The notes below the pieces were generated by a model. That model did no database searches. It was not told the DNA's origin and saw only the letters and a program-made list of their open reading frames with translations. A stretch of 64,000 nt of DNA from Sulfurisoma sediminicola (lineage in GTDB: Bacteria > Pseudomonadota > Gammaproteobacteria > Burkholderiales > Rhodocyclaceae), in the NCBI RefSeq assembly GCF_003865015.1, contig NZ_BHVV01000006.1, forward strand, positions 434,001 through 498,000. Direction: 5' to 3'. How positions within the stretch are numbered: the first letter of the stretch is position 1; each line of letters begins with the position of its first letter. This document shows, in pieces, positions 1 through 8,995 of the stretch. Made by a program: the position numbers and the translations under genes.

Positions 1-26
1 TCAACGGCGGAATGTATATGAGCTGA
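1..26 (+). CDS. fabG: 3-oxoacyl-ACP reductase, C-terminal end only (partial)
   Basis: Only the last codons are present. From position 3 the frame reads N-G-G-M-Y-M-S and then stops with TGA at 24-26. Asn-Gly-Gly-Met-Tyr-Met is the classical C-terminus of FabG, the NADPH-dependent reductase of the fatty acid elongation cycle. The following acpP and fabF genes make up the usual fabG-acpP-fabF order, which supports the call. The rest of the gene lies outside the window. Confidence 0.8.
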
Positions 27-43
27 TCTCGGTGATTCCGCCG
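5..43. repeat. Inverted repeat between fabG and acpP
   Basis: CGGCGGAAT (5-13) and ATTCCGCCG (35-43) are perfect 9-bp complementary arms separated by 21 bases. The left arm lies in the last fabG codons and the right arm just before the acpP promoter element. No T-run follows, so it is not a standard intrinsic terminator. It could be an mRNA hairpin between the two messages or chance. Confidence 0.4.
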
Positions 44-47
44 AGTT

Positions 48-56
48 TGGTAGAAT
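48..56 (+). promoter_or_regulatory. Probable acpP promoter, extended -10
   Basis: TGG then TAGAAT (51-56) forms an extended -10 (TGN-TANAAT) 31 bases upstream of the acpP ATG. I see no convincing -35 box, which is acceptable for extended -10 promoters. A separate acpP promoter is plausible because ACP is needed in far greater amounts than its neighbours. Confidence 0.4.
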
Positions 57-87
57 GCAGCAGTTTTTCTCACCACAGGAGCAGGCA

Positions 88-324
88 ATGGAGAACCTCG
101 AACAACGCGTCAAGAAGATCGTCGCCGAGCAGCTGGGCGTCAATGAAGCCGACATCAAGAACGAGTCGTCCTTCGTCGACGATCTGGGCGCGGATTCGCT
201 GGATACCGTCGAGCTGGTGATGGCCCTCGAAGAGGAATTCGAGTGCGAGATTCCGGACGAGGAAGCCGAGAAGATCACCAGCGTTCAGCAGGCTATCGAC
301 TACGTCAAGGTTCACCTGAAGTAA
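88..324 (+). CDS. acpP: Acyl carrier protein
   Basis: The 78-residue, strongly acidic protein carries acyl chains on a 4'-phosphopantetheine arm during fatty acid synthesis. The attachment site is Ser37 in the motif G-A-D-S-L-D, at the expected position. The length matches the family. I chose the ATG at 88 because AGGAG lies 7 bases upstream and the protein then begins M-E-N-L-E-Q-R-V, as ACPs do. An in-frame ATG at 55 would add 11 atypical residues. It sits between fabG and fabF. Its activating enzyme AcpS is encoded at 15049 in this window. Confidence 0.97.
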   Translation: MENLEQRVKKIVAEQLGVNEADIKNESSFVDDLGADSLDTVELVMALEEEFECEIPDEEAEKITSVQQAIDYVKVHLK

Positions 325-349
325 TCTTCAAACCGCTTGGGAGTGCACC

Positions 350-1582
350 TTGTCGCGCCGTAGAGTCGTCGTCACCGGCCTCGGGATCATTTCCCCGGTC
401 GGCAATACCGTAGCCGAAACCTGGGACAACATCGTCGCTGGCAAGAGCGGCATCGGCCCGATCACGCGTTTCGACCCTGCCGCCTTCAAGGCGCGCATCG
501 CCGGCGAGGTCAAGGGTTTCGACATCACGGCCTATCTCTCGGCCAAGGAAGCCCGCCGTATGGATGTCTTCATCCATTACGGCATGGCCGCCGGCATCCA
601 GGCCATCAAGGATTCCGGCCTGACCGTCACCCCCGAGAACGCCGAGCGCATCGGCGTCAATATCGGTTCCGGCATCGGCGGCCTGCCGATGATCGAGGAG
701 ACGCACGACGACTACCTTGCGTCCGGACCGCGCAAGATATCGCCCTTCTTCATCCCGGGCACCATCATCAACATGATCTCGGGCAACCTTTCGATCATGT
801 TCGGTCTCAAGGGCCCCAACCTTGCCGTGGTGACGGCCTGCACGACCGGCCTGCACGCCATCGGTCTGGGCTTGCGCACCATCCAGTACGGCGATGCCGA
901 CGTGATGGTCTGCGGCGGCGCCGAATCGACGGTGACGCCGCTCGCCGTCGGCGGCTTCGCCTCGGCGCAGGCACTGTCCACGCGCAACGACGATCCGGCG
1001 ACGGCCAGCCGTCCGTGGGACACCGGTCGCGACGGCTTCGTCCTCGGCGAGGGCGCCGGCGTGCTGGTGCTGGAAGAGTACGAGCATGCGAAGCAGCGCG
1101 GCGCCCGCATCTACGCCGAACTGTCCGGTTTCGGCATGAGCGGCGACGCCTATCACATGACGGCGCCGAGCACCGACGGCCCCTGCCGCAGCATGCAGAA
1201 CGCGCTGCGCGACGCCGGCATCAACGCCGACGCAGTGCAGTACATCAACGCCCACGGCACTTCCACGCCGCTCGGCGACAAGAACGAGACCGAGGCCATC
1301 AAGCTGGCCCTGGGCGATGCCGCAAGGAAGCTGGTCGTTAATTCGACCAAATCGATGACCGGGCACCTGCTCGGCGGCGCCGGCGGCCTCGAATCGGCTC
1401 TGACCGTTCTGGCCATCCACCATCAGGTGTCGCCGCCGACGATCAACATCTTCGAGCAGGATCCGGAGTGCGACCTAGACTACTGCGCCAACACGGCGCG
1501 GCAGATGAAAATCGATGTTGCCGTCAAGAACAACTTCGGCTTCGGCGGCACCAACGGCACGCTGGTGTTCCGGCGGGTCTGA
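350..1582 (+). CDS. fabF: 3-oxoacyl-ACP synthase II (KAS II)
   Basis: This 410-residue condensing enzyme extends acyl-ACP with malonyl-ACP in the fatty acid elongation cycle. The catalytic triad is visible: Cys164 in V-V-T-A-C-T-T-G, His in [10 protein letters not shown], and His in [10 protein letters not shown]. The Gly-rich C-terminal N-N-F-G-F-G-G-T-N is also typical. The best start is TTG at 350, preceded by GGGAG. The alternative GTG at 343 is out of frame. It lies 25 bases after acpP, probably in the same transcription unit. Confidence 0.96.
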   Translation: MSRRRVVVTGLGIISPVGNTVAETWDNIVAGKSGIGPITRFDPAAFKARIAGEVKGFDITAYLSAKEARRMDVFIHYGMAAGIQAIKDSGLTVTPENAERIGVNIGSGIGGLPMIEETHDDYLASGPRKISPFFIPGTIINMISGNLSIMFGLKGPNLAVVTACTTGLHAIGLGLRTIQYGDADVMVCGGAESTVTPLAVGGFASAQALSTRNDDPATASRPWDTGRDGFVLGEGAGVLVLEEYEHAKQRGARIYAELSGFGMSGDAYHMTAPSTDGPCRSMQNALRDAGINADAVQYINAHGTSTPLGDKNETEAIKLALGDAARKLVVNSTKSMTGHLLGGAGGLESALTVLAIHHQVSPPTINIFEQDPECDLDYCANTARQMKIDVAVKNNFGFGGTNGTLVFRRV

Positions 1583-1594
1583 CGAGGCGGGGCA

Positions 1595-2011
1595 GTGCAG
1601 CTGCCCATGACGATCGCCCTGCGCAGTTCGCGCAGTCTCCTGCTGTCGCAGGTGCTTGCGCATCTCGTCGCACTGGGCCTGCTCTGGCCGCTTGCCGTTC
1701 CGACGCCATTCAAGGCTCTGCTCGTCGCTGCCATCGTCGCTTCTGCCTGGCGTGGCTTTCATCGCGTGCGGAAGCCCGCCATTGTCGTACTGCATCTCGG
1801 CAAGGGCGGGGCACTGGAGGTCGGGACGGCACTCGGCACACGTCTCCCCGCGACAGTCCAGGGGCAAACCACGGTTCTGCCCGGGCTGATCGTCCTGTCG
1901 CTGCAATCGGCAAGGCGCACCCCGGCGTTGTCCTTGCCTGTCGATGCGATGGCAGCCGATGATCATCGCCGCTTGCGCCTGTGGTTGAAATGGCAGGTGG
2001 CGGTTACATAG
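1595..2011 (+). CDS. YgfX-like small membrane protein
   Basis: The 138-residue protein has a hydrophobic N-terminal half (about residues 12-50, two likely membrane helices) and a basic soluble tail rich in Arg and Trp. That layout, and a position beside nadB/rpoE-type genes, match the YgfX/CptA family, known in Escherichia coli as the membrane-associated toxin partner of SdhE (YgfY). The assignment rests on architecture and context, since no catalytic motif exists. The GTG at 1595 has GAGG about 8 bases upstream. ATG at 1607 is an alternative. The SdhE homologue here is about 49 kb away at 50738, so this is not an adjacent toxin-antitoxin pair. Confidence 0.6.
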   Translation: MQLPMTIALRSSRSLLLSQVLAHLVALGLLWPLAVPTPFKALLVAAIVASAWRGFHRVRKPAIVVLHLGKGGALEVGTALGTRLPATVQGQTTVLPGLIVLSLQSARRTPALSLPVDAMAADDHRRLRLWLKWQVAVT

Positions 2012-2021
2012 CGTGCGTCAC

Positions 2022-2990
2022 ATGAGCGACCTGCCCGAAGATACCCTTCAGGAAAGCATTGTCCACCAGCGCAAGGCGTTGATGGGATTGCTGCGCGAGC
2101 CGATGCGTCGCCTGGCCGACGATTGCGCGCGGGTCTGGGGAAACCGGCAGGAACTCGACAAGGCGCTGGCCGCGACGCTTGAAAGGCTGCCCTATTGCAA
2201 GCATCTTTACGTCGTCGACAACCGCTATGTGCAGATCAGCGACAACGTCGCCCACGGCGGCCTGCTCGAAGGCTACGGTCGCGACCGTTCGGCGCGGCCC
2301 TACGTCCAGGGAGTGGCGCCAGGCGCGGCGCTGATGCTTTCCGACGCGTACATCAGCCTCAAGGAACGCCGGCCCTCGCTCACCGCGCTGCAGGTCGTGC
2401 GCGACGATACGGGCAAGGTGCTAGGCTACATCGGCGCCTATTTTGGTTTGCGCGATCTGCCGCTGACGCGGACACTCTACGTCGAGCCGCGCCATTGGCG
2501 GCAGATCAAGGGCGACCCGTCGATCCGCGGCACCGTGTTTCACCAGAATCGCAGCGACAGCGACATGGACCGCCAGATCGACACCGTGCTCGGCGTCGTC
2601 ACCGAGCTCATGCTCTACCACGGCATCTTCCACGTGATGCTGCATTTTTCGAGCAGCCGCGCGGTGATCTGGCTCTTCAGCGATCCCTACCGCTACCGCA
2701 TGCTCGACATTGCGGCGCTGATCGACCCCGACACCTGCCTCGCCTATCCGCGCCAGCCCTATCCTGCCGATGCGCTGATTCCGGCGGAACGCCTGCGCGC
2801 GGTGCTCGACAACTTTCGTGCGTTGCGATTGATGGACGAAATGTTCTACCTGCGCTCGGGCACGGTGAATATCTTCAACGGCATCGTCGGCCTGACCTTT
2901 TCGTGCGACGGTTCGCACTACATTCCCTACGAAGAATTCCTCGCCATGGACACCGATTTCTGGGTCGGTGCCGGGCAGGGTGGTCGCTGA
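2022..2990 (+). CDS. PDC-type sensor domain protein, apparently soluble
   Basis: The 322-residue protein looks like a PDC/Cache small-molecule sensor. After a helical N-terminus it has H-L-Y-V-V-D-N-R-Y-V-Q-I-S-D, a D-R-S-A-R-P-Y-V-Q-G segment and L-Q-V-V-R-D-D-T-G-K-V-L-G-Y-I-G, the usual landmarks. No signal peptide, membrane helix, HAMP, kinase, GGDEF or methyl-accepting domain is visible, so its output is unknown. I took ATG 2022. A GTG at 2013 would add three residues, and neither start has a clear ribosome site. It is convergent with nadB, the stop codons being three bases apart. Confidence 0.6.
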   Translation: MSDLPEDTLQESIVHQRKALMGLLREPMRRLADDCARVWGNRQELDKALAATLERLPYCKHLYVVDNRYVQISDNVAHGGLLEGYGRDRSARPYVQGVAPGAALMLSDAYISLKERRPSLTALQVVRDDTGKVLGYIGAYFGLRDLPLTRTLYVEPRHWRQIKGDPSIRGTVFHQNRSDSDMDRQIDTVLGVVTELMLYHGIFHVMLHFSSSRAVIWLFSDPYRYRMLDIAALIDPDTCLAYPRQPYPADALIPAERLRAVLDNFRALRLMDEMFYLRSGTVNIFNGIVGLTFSCDGSHYIPYEEFLAMDTDFWVGAGQGGR

Positions 2991-2993
2991 TCG

Positions 2994-4577
2994 CTACGGC
3001 TTCAGCACGGTGTCGCGGGCCCGGTCCAGCGTGGCGGGATAGTCGCGGCTGAAATGCAGCCCGCGGCTTTCCTTACGCCGCTGGGCGCTTCTGACGATGA
3101 GGTGGGCAGTGAGCACGAGGTTGCGCAACTCGATCAGGTCGTTACTGACGCGGAAATTGGCATAGTAGTCGTCGATCTCGCGCTCGAGCAGCTTGATGCG
3201 GTGCAGTGCACGCTCCAGCCGCTTGTTGGTGCGGACGATGCCGACGTAGTCCCACATGAAGCGGCGCAGTTCGTCCCAATTGTGCGAGATGACGATTTCC
3301 TCGTCGGCGTCGGTGACGCGGCTTTCGTCCCATTGCGGCAGCCTCGGTGCCTTGGCCGCCTTCTTGCCGCGAATGTGGCGGGCGGCGGCGTCGGCGAAGA
3401 CCACGCACTCGAGCAGCGAATTGCTGGCCAGACGGTTCGCGCCGTGCAGGCCGGTGCAGGCCGTCTCGCCGATGGCGTAGAGGCCGGGCAGGTCGGTCCG
3501 GGCGTCGAGATCGACCACGACGCCGCCGCAGGTGTAATGCGCGGCCGGCACCACCGGAATCGGCTGGCGCGCGATGTCGATGCCCAGTTCGTGGCAGCGG
3601 GCATGAATGTTGGGGAAGTGCTCGCGCAGGAAGGCCTCACCCTTGTGCGTCATGTCGAGGAAGACGCAGTCGACGCCGTGGCGCTTCATCTCGTAGTCGA
3701 TGGTGCGGGCGACCACGTCGCGCGGCGCCAGCTCTGCGCGCGGGTCGTGGTCCGGCATGAAGCGATGGCCGTCGGGCAGGCGCAGGATGCCGCCCTCGCC
3801 GCGCATCGCCTCGGTGATGAGGAAGGACTTGGCGTGGGGGTGGTAGAGGCAGGTCGGGTGGAACTGGATGAACTCCATGTTCGCCACCCGGCAGCCTGCG
3901 CGCCAGGCCATGGCGATGCCGTCGCCGGTGGCCGTGTCGGGGTTGGTGGTGTAGAGGTACACCTTGCCGGCGCCGCCGGTGGCGAGCACGGTGTGCGTAG
4001 CGCCCAGCGTGAACACCCGCTCGGCCTCGATGTCGAGGACGTAAGCGCCCCAGCAGCGGTCGCGCGCAAGACCCAGCTTGGCGCCGGTGATGAGGTCGAC
4101 GACGATGTGCTTTTCGAGAATCGTGATGTTCGGGTGAGCCCGCACCTTGCCGGTCAGCGTTTCCTGCACCGCGGCGCCCGTGGCGTCGGCTGCGTGGATG
4201 ATGCGGCGGTGGCTGTGGCCTCCCTCGCGGGTCAGGTGGAAACCGAAAGCCGAATTGTCGCGGGTGAAGGGCACGCCCTGGTCGATCAGCCAGTCGATAG
4301 CCGCGTGGCTGTGTTCGACGACAAAACGCGTCGCCGCCGGATCGCAGAGGCCGCCGCCGGCGGTGTAGGTGTCCTGGATATGGGCTTCGATGGAGTCGGC
4401 GCTGTCGAGCACGCCGGCGATGCCGCCCTGCGCCCAAGCCGTCGCGGTATCGTCGAGAGCCCGCTTCGTCACCAGCGCGACGCGGTAGGTGTCCGCCAGG
4501 CGCAGGGCCAATGCCTGCCCGGCCAGCCCGCTGCCGATGACGAGAACGTCGAATTGACGCAGGAAGTCCGCTTTCAT
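2994..4577 (-). CDS. nadB: L-aspartate oxidase
   Basis: The 527-residue flavoprotein oxidises L-aspartate to iminoaspartate, the first step of de novo NAD synthesis, with oxygen or fumarate as acceptor. It has the FAD-binding G-S-G-L-A-G motif near residue 15, a substrate-site R-E-G-G-H-S-H-R, the catalytic-arginine region L-A-P-R-D-V-V-A-R and [10 protein letters not shown] near the C-terminal third. It shares its fold with SdhA (51757-53544), but lacks the S-H-T-V FAD-attachment sequence and encodes no iron-sulfur partner next door. The start ATG at 4577 gives M-K-A-D-F-L. It is divergent from rpoE, as in many proteobacteria. Confidence 0.95.
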   Translation of the reverse strand: MKADFLRQFDVLVIGSGLAGQALALRLADTYRVALVTKRALDDTATAWAQGGIAGVLDSADSIEAHIQDTYTAGGGLCDPAATRFVVEHSHAAIDWLIDQGVPFTRDNSAFGFHLTREGGHSHRRIIHAADATGAAVQETLTGKVRAHPNITILEKHIVVDLITGAKLGLARDRCWGAYVLDIEAERVFTLGATHTVLATGGAGKVYLYTTNPDTATGDGIAMAWRAGCRVANMEFIQFHPTCLYHPHAKSFLITEAMRGEGGILRLPDGHRFMPDHDPRAELAPRDVVARTIDYEMKRHGVDCVFLDMTHKGEAFLREHFPNIHARCHELGIDIARQPIPVVPAAHYTCGGVVVDLDARTDLPGLYAIGETACTGLHGANRLASNSLLECVVFADAAARHIRGKKAAKAPRLPQWDESRVTDADEEIVISHNWDELRRFMWDYVGIVRTNKRLERALHRIKLLEREIDDYYANFRVSNDLIELRNLVLTAHLIVRSAQRRKESRGLHFSRDYPATLDRARDTVLKP

Positions 4578-4605
4578 GCTGTGATCGACTATATCACGGT
4601 CGTCG

Positions 4606-4634
4606 GGAACTAAACCCGCGCCTGCCCTGTCTCT
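4606..4634 (+). promoter_or_regulatory. Candidate sigma-E promoter of the rpoE operon
   Basis: GGAACTA (4606-4612), a 16-base spacer and GTCTCT (4629-4634) resemble the sigma-E consensus of GGAACTT, a 15-16 base gap and GTCTAA/TCTGA. It lies 127 bases upstream of the rpoE ATG in the nadB-rpoE gap. Self-activation of rpoE from such a promoter is established in other proteobacteria. Here it is inferred from the match alone. Confidence 0.45.
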
Positions 4635-4760
4635 AGGCGCAGATGAAGCCGTGGCGCGGCGATGCCGGTGCAGGCATCGGGTATACTGAAATCGGCTCGC
4701 TTGCGGCGGGCCGCATACGGACAAGAACAGGAACCACCTGCACAGGGACATTGCCCGCCC

Positions 4761-5360
4761 ATGGGAGAGCGCGAAGCGGATCAGCTGCTGGTCGAGCGCG
4801 TTCAGGCCGGCGACAAGCAGGCTTATGGCCTGCTCGTTACCAAGTACCAGCGCAAGTTGTTGCGGCTGGTCAGCCGGCTGGTACGCGACCCGCACGAAGC
4901 GGAGGACGTGGCCCAGGAAGCCTTCGTCAAGGCCTACCGGGCCTTGCCGAATTTCCGCGGCGAGAGTGCGTTCTATACCTGGCTCTATCGCATCGGTGTC
5001 AACACCGCCAAGAACTGGCTGGTGGCCCAGGGTCGGCGTGCGCCGACGACCACGGAGGTCGACAGCGAGGAGGCGGAGAATTACGAAGGCGGCGAACTGC
5101 TGCGCGACGTCGATACGCCCGAGCGGGTGTTGATGTCGAAGCAGATCGCCGAGACGGTGAACAAGGCGATGGAGGGCCTGCCCGAGGAATTGCGCACGGC
5201 GATCACCCTGCGCGAGATCGACGGGCTTTCCTACGAGGAGATCGCGGACGTGATGGATTGTCCCATTGGCACGGTGCGATCGAGGATTTTCAGGGCGCGC
5301 GAGGTGATCGCGCAAAAGCTGCGGCCCCTGCTGGACACGGGGCCCGACCGGAGGTGGTGA
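4761..5360 (+). CDS. rpoE: RNA polymerase sigma-E factor (ECF)
   Basis: The 199-residue extracytoplasmic-function sigma factor directs the envelope stress response. Region 2 is seen in [16 protein letters not shown] and [15 protein letters not shown]. Region 4 is seen in [23 protein letters not shown] and [18 protein letters not shown] 4761 gives M-G-E-R-E-A-D-Q-L, the standard RpoE start. It heads an operon with its anti-sigma factor two bases downstream, the RseB regulator, RseC and a periplasmic protease. Confidence 0.95.
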   Translation: MGEREADQLLVERVQAGDKQAYGLLVTKYQRKLLRLVSRLVRDPHEAEDVAQEAFVKAYRALPNFRGESAFYTWLYRIGVNTAKNWLVAQGRRAPTTTEVDSEEAENYEGGELLRDVDTPERVLMSKQIAETVNKAMEGLPEELRTAITLREIDGLSYEEIADVMDCPIGTVRSRIFRAREVIAQKLRPLLDTGPDRRW

Positions 5361-5362
5361 GG

Positions 5363-5887
5363 ATGAAGAGCGACGTTTCCGCATTGCTCGATGGCGAACT
5401 CGGGGCCCACGAAGCCAGGGCGGCCTTTGCCGCGCTGCGCGACGAGGGTGAGCTGCGCCGGGCCTGGGATGAATATCAGACCATCGGCGCCGCGCTGCGC
5501 CACGAGGACCAGCTAGGCGCCTGCCTCGCGACGCGCGTGATGGCGGGTTTGGCCCACGATGTCACGGTGCTGGCACCGCGTCCGCCGCGAGCCGATGCCT
5601 GGCACAGGCCGCTGCTGGCCCTGGCAGCTTCGGTCGCCGGTGTGGGCGTGGTCGGCTGGGTGGCCTTCTCGGCGCCGGTCGGTCCGGGGCCCATGGTCAA
5701 GGCGGCACCGGCCCAGGAGACAGCAATCGCCTCCGTTGCCACAGCCGCGAGCGTGGCACCGTTCGCCCGGAGCGAAATGCAGGATTATCTTGCCGCCCAC
5801 CAGGCACATATCCCGGCGACGCAGGTTCTGGGCGGAACACAGCATATCCGTACGGTTTCTGTTGTCGGTGGAGGCGAGCGCAGATGA
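5363..5887 (+). CDS. rseA: Anti-sigma-E factor RseA/MucA
   Basis: The 174-residue single-pass inner membrane protein has an N-terminal cytoplasmic sigma-binding part (S-A-L-L-D-G-E-L and A-W-D-E-Y-Q-T-I-G are RseA hallmarks), a membrane segment at about residues 84-102, and a periplasmic tail. It sequesters RpoE until regulated proteolysis. The start follows the rpoE stop by two bases with GGTGAGG upstream. Its end overlaps the rseB ATG (ATGA), indicating translational coupling. Confidence 0.9.
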   Translation: MKSDVSALLDGELGAHEARAAFAALRDEGELRRAWDEYQTIGAALRHEDQLGACLATRVMAGLAHDVTVLAPRPPRADAWHRPLLALAASVAGVGVVGWVAFSAPVGPGPMVKAAPAQETAIASVATAASVAPFARSEMQDYLAAHQAHIPATQVLGGTQHIRTVSVVGGGERR

Positions 5888-6861
5888 TGCGTGCGCATGC
5901 CGCTCGCCTGATGCTGCTCGGAGGGCTCTCCCTGCTGCATCCGTTCCTCGCCCACGCCCAGGCCGACGCTATGCAATGGCTGCAGCGCGCCAGCCAGGCG
6001 GCGAAGCGGCTCAGCTATACAGGTACTTTCGTCTATCAAAGCGGCAGCATTAACGAGACCTCGCGCATCACTCATCTGGTCGACGCGGCCGGCGAAGCCG
6101 AGCGCCTCGAGGTCCTCGACGGCAGCCCGCGCGAAGTGGTGCGCATCAATGATGAGGTGCAGTGCTTCCTGTCGGAAACGCGCACGGTCATCGTCGAACG
6201 GCGGCCCGGTGGACACAGCTTCCCGGCCTTGCTGCCGGCCAGCTTCGGCGGCGGCATCGGCGAGAACTATGTCGTGAAGAAGGGTGCCGCCGGTCGCGTG
6301 GCAGGGCTGGAGACGCAGGCGATATCGATCGAACCGCGCGACGAACTGCGCTACGGCCATCAATGGTGGGTCGATACCCAGTCCGGTCTGCTGGTCAAGG
6401 CCAGCCGCATCGGCGAACGCGGCGAGCCGCTCGAAACCTTCGCCTTTACCGAACTGCGGATCGGCGGGCCGATCGATCGCGAGGCGATCAAGCCGGCGGC
6501 CCGCATGAAAACCCAGGATTGGCGCGTGCACCAGTCGGTAACCACCGAGAACAAGGCCGACGACGGCGCCTGGAATTTCCGCGCGCTACCCGCCGGCTTT
6601 CGCAAGATATCCGGCATGAAACGCCAGGCCCGCGCCGATGCGCCACCGGGGATGCACTGGGTGTTTTCCGACGGCCTCGCGGCCGTCTCCGTATTCATCG
6701 ACCCGCTGGGCGAAACGCCGGCGGAGACGGGGTTCTTCAAGATGGGAGCGCTCAACGTTTACAAGCGACTCCTCGGCGAGCATCTCATCGTAGTCTTGGG
6801 CGACGTGCCTCCGGTCACCCTCAGGCGGCTCGGGGATGGCATCGAGGGCCGCCGGAAATGA
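5884..6861 (+). CDS. rseB: Sigma-E regulatory protein RseB/MucB
   Basis: The 325-residue periplasmic protein binds RseA and shields it from proteolysis, and is thought to sense lipid or lipoprotein stress. An N-terminal signal peptide ends near A-H-A-Q-A-D (about residue 25). The mature part has the MucB landmarks A-M-Q-W-L-Q-R-A, L-S-Y-T-G-T-F-V-Y-Q, Y-G-H-Q-W-W-V-D and, near the C-terminus, H-W-V-F-S-D-G-L-A-A-V-S-V-F-I. It overlaps rseA and rseC by four bases each, so the three are probably translated together. Confidence 0.93.
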   Translation: MMRAHAARLMLLGGLSLLHPFLAHAQADAMQWLQRASQAAKRLSYTGTFVYQSGSINETSRITHLVDAAGEAERLEVLDGSPREVVRINDEVQCFLSETRTVIVERRPGGHSFPALLPASFGGGIGENYVVKKGAAGRVAGLETQAISIEPRDELRYGHQWWVDTQSGLLVKASRIGERGEPLETFAFTELRIGGPIDREAIKPAARMKTQDWRVHQSVTTENKADDGAWNFRALPAGFRKISGMKRQARADAPPGMHWVFSDGLAAVSVFIDPLGETPAETGFFKMGALNVYKRLLGEHLIVVLGDVPPVTLRRLGDGIEGRRK

Positions 6862-7331
6862 CTGTCGCCGACAGCGCAAGCGGGAATGTCAGTTCCGGCA
6901 TCGTGACGCGCCTAGAGGGTGACTTCGCCTGGGTCGAGGTCGTCAACGGCGGCAGCTGCGGTAGCTGCAAGTCCCAGGGTGGCTGCGGCAGCGGCCTGTT
7001 GGGATCGACCGCGTCGCCCCGTCAGTACCGGCTCCTGAACGACGTGGGTGCGCGACCCGGCGACACCGTCACCATCACGATGCCCGACGGCGGCGTGATC
7101 AAGGCGGCACTGTTGAGCTACCTGCTACCGCTGATGTTGGGTATCGCCGGCGCTGCGGCCGGGATGCGGCTGGGAGGCGCCGATGCCTATGCCCTGATCG
7201 GCTTGGGACTCGGCCTCGGCATTGGCCTGCTGGTGGTCAGACGCGCTTCACTGCGACGGGAACCCTGGCCGCGCATTTCGCTCCAATCGCAGGTCATTCG
7301 TTTACAACCCCGTCTTCACGAGGAATCCTGA
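6858..7331 (+). CDS. rseC: SoxR-reducing system / RseC family protein
   Basis: The 157-residue membrane protein has an N-terminal Cys cluster (G-S-C-G-S-C-K-S-Q-G-G-C-G) and two adjacent hydrophobic helices in the second half (A-L-L-S-Y-L-L-P-L-M-L-G and A-L-I-G-L-G-L-G-L-G-I-G), the RseC layout. RseC homologues are a positive modulator of sigma-E or part of a SoxR-reducing complex. Its exact role here is unknown. It overlaps rseB by four bases and ends four bases before mucD. Confidence 0.9.
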   Translation: MTVADSASGNVSSGIVTRLEGDFAWVEVVNGGSCGSCKSQGGCGSGLLGSTASPRQYRLLNDVGARPGDTVTITMPDGGVIKAALLSYLLPLMLGIAGAAAGMRLGGADAYALIGLGLGLGIGLLVVRRASLRREPWPRISLQSQVIRLQPRLHEES

Positions 7332-7335
7332 CGCC

Positions 7336-8760
7336 ATGAAACGCCTGTTGCTTTCCTTCTGGTTGCTCTGTCTCGCCGGCCTGGCTTTCGCCCAGAGCAG
7401 TGCCCTTCCCGACTTCGCCGACCTCGCCGAAAAGCAGGGCCCGGTCGTGGTGAACATCAGCACGACGCAGATCATTCGCGGCAACCGCCTCGGCATGCCG
7501 CAGTTCCCCTTCGACGAGGACGATCCGGCGTTCGAACTGTTCAAGCGTTTCATCCCGCGCCACCCGCAGGTGCCGCGCGACTTCGAGAACAAGTCGCTGG
7601 GTTCGGGCTTCGTGATCAGCGCCGATGGCTACATCCTCACCAACGCCCACGTCGTCGATGGCGCCGACGAGGTCGTCGTCAAGCTGACCGACAAGCGCGA
7701 ATTCAAGGCCAAGGTGATCGGCAGCGACAAGCGCACCGACGTGGCCCTGATCAAGATCGAGGCCAGCGGCCTGCCCGTCGCCCGACTCGGCGACACCACG
7801 CGGCTGCGCGTCGGTGAGTGGGTCGCCGCCATCGGTTCGCCCTTCGGCTTCGAGAACACCGTCACCGCCGGCATCGTCAGCGCCAAGGGCCGATCGCTGC
7901 CGCAGGAGAACTACGTTCCCTTCATCCAGACCGATGTCGCCATCAACCCCGGCAATTCGGGCGGCCCGTTGTTCAACATGAAAGGCGAGGTCATCGGCAT
8001 CAATTCGCAGATTTTCAGCCGCTCGGGCGGCTATCAGGGTATCGCCTTCGCCATTCCGATCGATGTGGCGATGGACGTACAGGCGCAGCTCAAGTCCGGC
8101 GGCAAGGTCAGTCGTGGCCGCCTCGGCGTGACCATCCAGGAGGTCAGCAAGGAACTGGCCGAGTCCTTCGGTCTCACCAAGCCCGGTGGCGCGCTCGTCA
8201 CGGCGGTGGAAAAGGGTTCGCCGGCGGAGAAGGCCGGCATCGAAACCGGCGACGTCATTCTCAAGTTCGAGGGCAAGGTGGTGAATTCGTCGGGTGACCT
8301 GCCGCGCATGGTCGGTTCGACCAAGCCGGGTACCAGGAGCACGGTGCAGGTCTGGCGCAAGGGTGCCACCAGGGACATCACCATATCCGTCGGCGAGATG
8401 TCGGAGGAGAAGCTTGCCGGCAAGGCGCCGCGCGGCAAGGGTGGCAAGGCGACCGAGCCGGCCGTCTCGAACAAGCTCGGCCTCGTGCTGTCCGAGCCGT
8501 CGGCCGAGCAGCGCAAGCAGCTGGGCGTGAGTCACGGTCTCGTCGTCGAGGATGTCCGCAACGGCGGAGCGCGGACGGATCTGCGACCCGGCGACGTGAT
8601 CCTGGCTCTGGTCAGCAAGGGCGTCCATACCGAGATCAATGCGGTCGAGCAGTTCAACGGCCTGTTGGCCAAGTTCGACAAGAACTCCACGATCACTCTG
8701 CTGGTCAGGCGCGGCGAGGCACAGACATTTATCACCATCAAGGGGGTCGGCGATAAGTAA
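7336..8760 (+). CDS. mucD: Periplasmic serine protease/chaperone, Do (DegP/MucD) family
   Basis: The 474-residue precursor has a signal peptide cleaved after A-F-A (residue 19), a trypsin-like protease domain with His105 (T-N-A-H-V-V), Asp135 (R-T-D-V-A-L-I) and Ser208 (N-P-G-N-S-G-G-P), and two PDZ domains (about residues 265-360 and 375-470). It degrades or refolds misfolded envelope proteins. Placement after rpoE-rseA-rseB-rseC marks it as an effector of that stress system. DegP, DegQ and MucD cannot be told apart with certainty, and the operon favours mucD. Confidence 0.93.
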   Translation: MKRLLLSFWLLCLAGLAFAQSSALPDFADLAEKQGPVVVNISTTQIIRGNRLGMPQFPFDEDDPAFELFKRFIPRHPQVPRDFENKSLGSGFVISADGYILTNAHVVDGADEVVVKLTDKREFKAKVIGSDKRTDVALIKIEASGLPVARLGDTTRLRVGEWVAAIGSPFGFENTVTAGIVSAKGRSLPQENYVPFIQTDVAINPGNSGGPLFNMKGEVIGINSQIFSRSGGYQGIAFAIPIDVAMDVQAQLKSGGKVSRGRLGVTIQEVSKELAESFGLTKPGGALVTAVEKGSPAEKAGIETGDVILKFEGKVVNSSGDLPRMVGSTKPGTRSTVQVWRKGATRDITISVGEMSEEKLAGKAPRGKGGKATEPAVSNKLGLVLSEPSAEQRKQLGVSHGLVVEDVRNGGARTDLRPGDVILALVSKGVHTEINAVEQFNGLLAKFDKNSTITLLVRRGEAQTFITIKGVGDK

Positions 8761-8764
8761 GCTG

Positions 8765-8995
8765 GTGCTTTACGGCCGTGGATACTGCCATCTCTGCCAC
8801 GACATGCTCGCCGCGCTGGAGGACCTGCGCGGCGAGCATGCCTTCGAGGTCGAGGTGATCGACATCGACGCCGACCCGGCGCTGGAATCGAAATATAACG
8901 ATTTCGTGCCCGTGCTCGAAGCCGATGGCATCGAGCTTTGCCACTATTTTCTCGATGCCGCGAAAGTGCGCGAGTACTTGAGCGGGCACCCCTGA
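8765..8995 (+). CDS. Glutaredoxin-family thioredoxin-fold protein
   Basis: A small thioredoxin-fold protein with the redox motif C-H-L-C in L-Y-G-R-G-Y-C-H-L-C-H-D-M and the cis-Pro region V-P-V-L. Family members begin with a few residues before L-x-L-Y-G. The annotated GTG at 8765 starts right at that strand and lacks a good ribosome site. An ATA at 8753, six bases after AAGGGGG, would give a more usual I(M)-S-K-L-V-L-Y-G start overlapping mucD by eight bases. It is co-transcribed with mucD; its substrate is unknown. Confidence 0.8.
   Translation: MLYGRGYCHLCHDMLAALEDLRGEHAFEVEVIDIDADPALESKYNDFVPVLEADGIELCHYFLDAAKVREYLSGHP

Noticed and set aside
4589-4594. TATAGT as a -10 for nadB on the - strand
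   Set aside because: No -35 at a fitting distance and only about 12 bases to the ATG; too weak to call.
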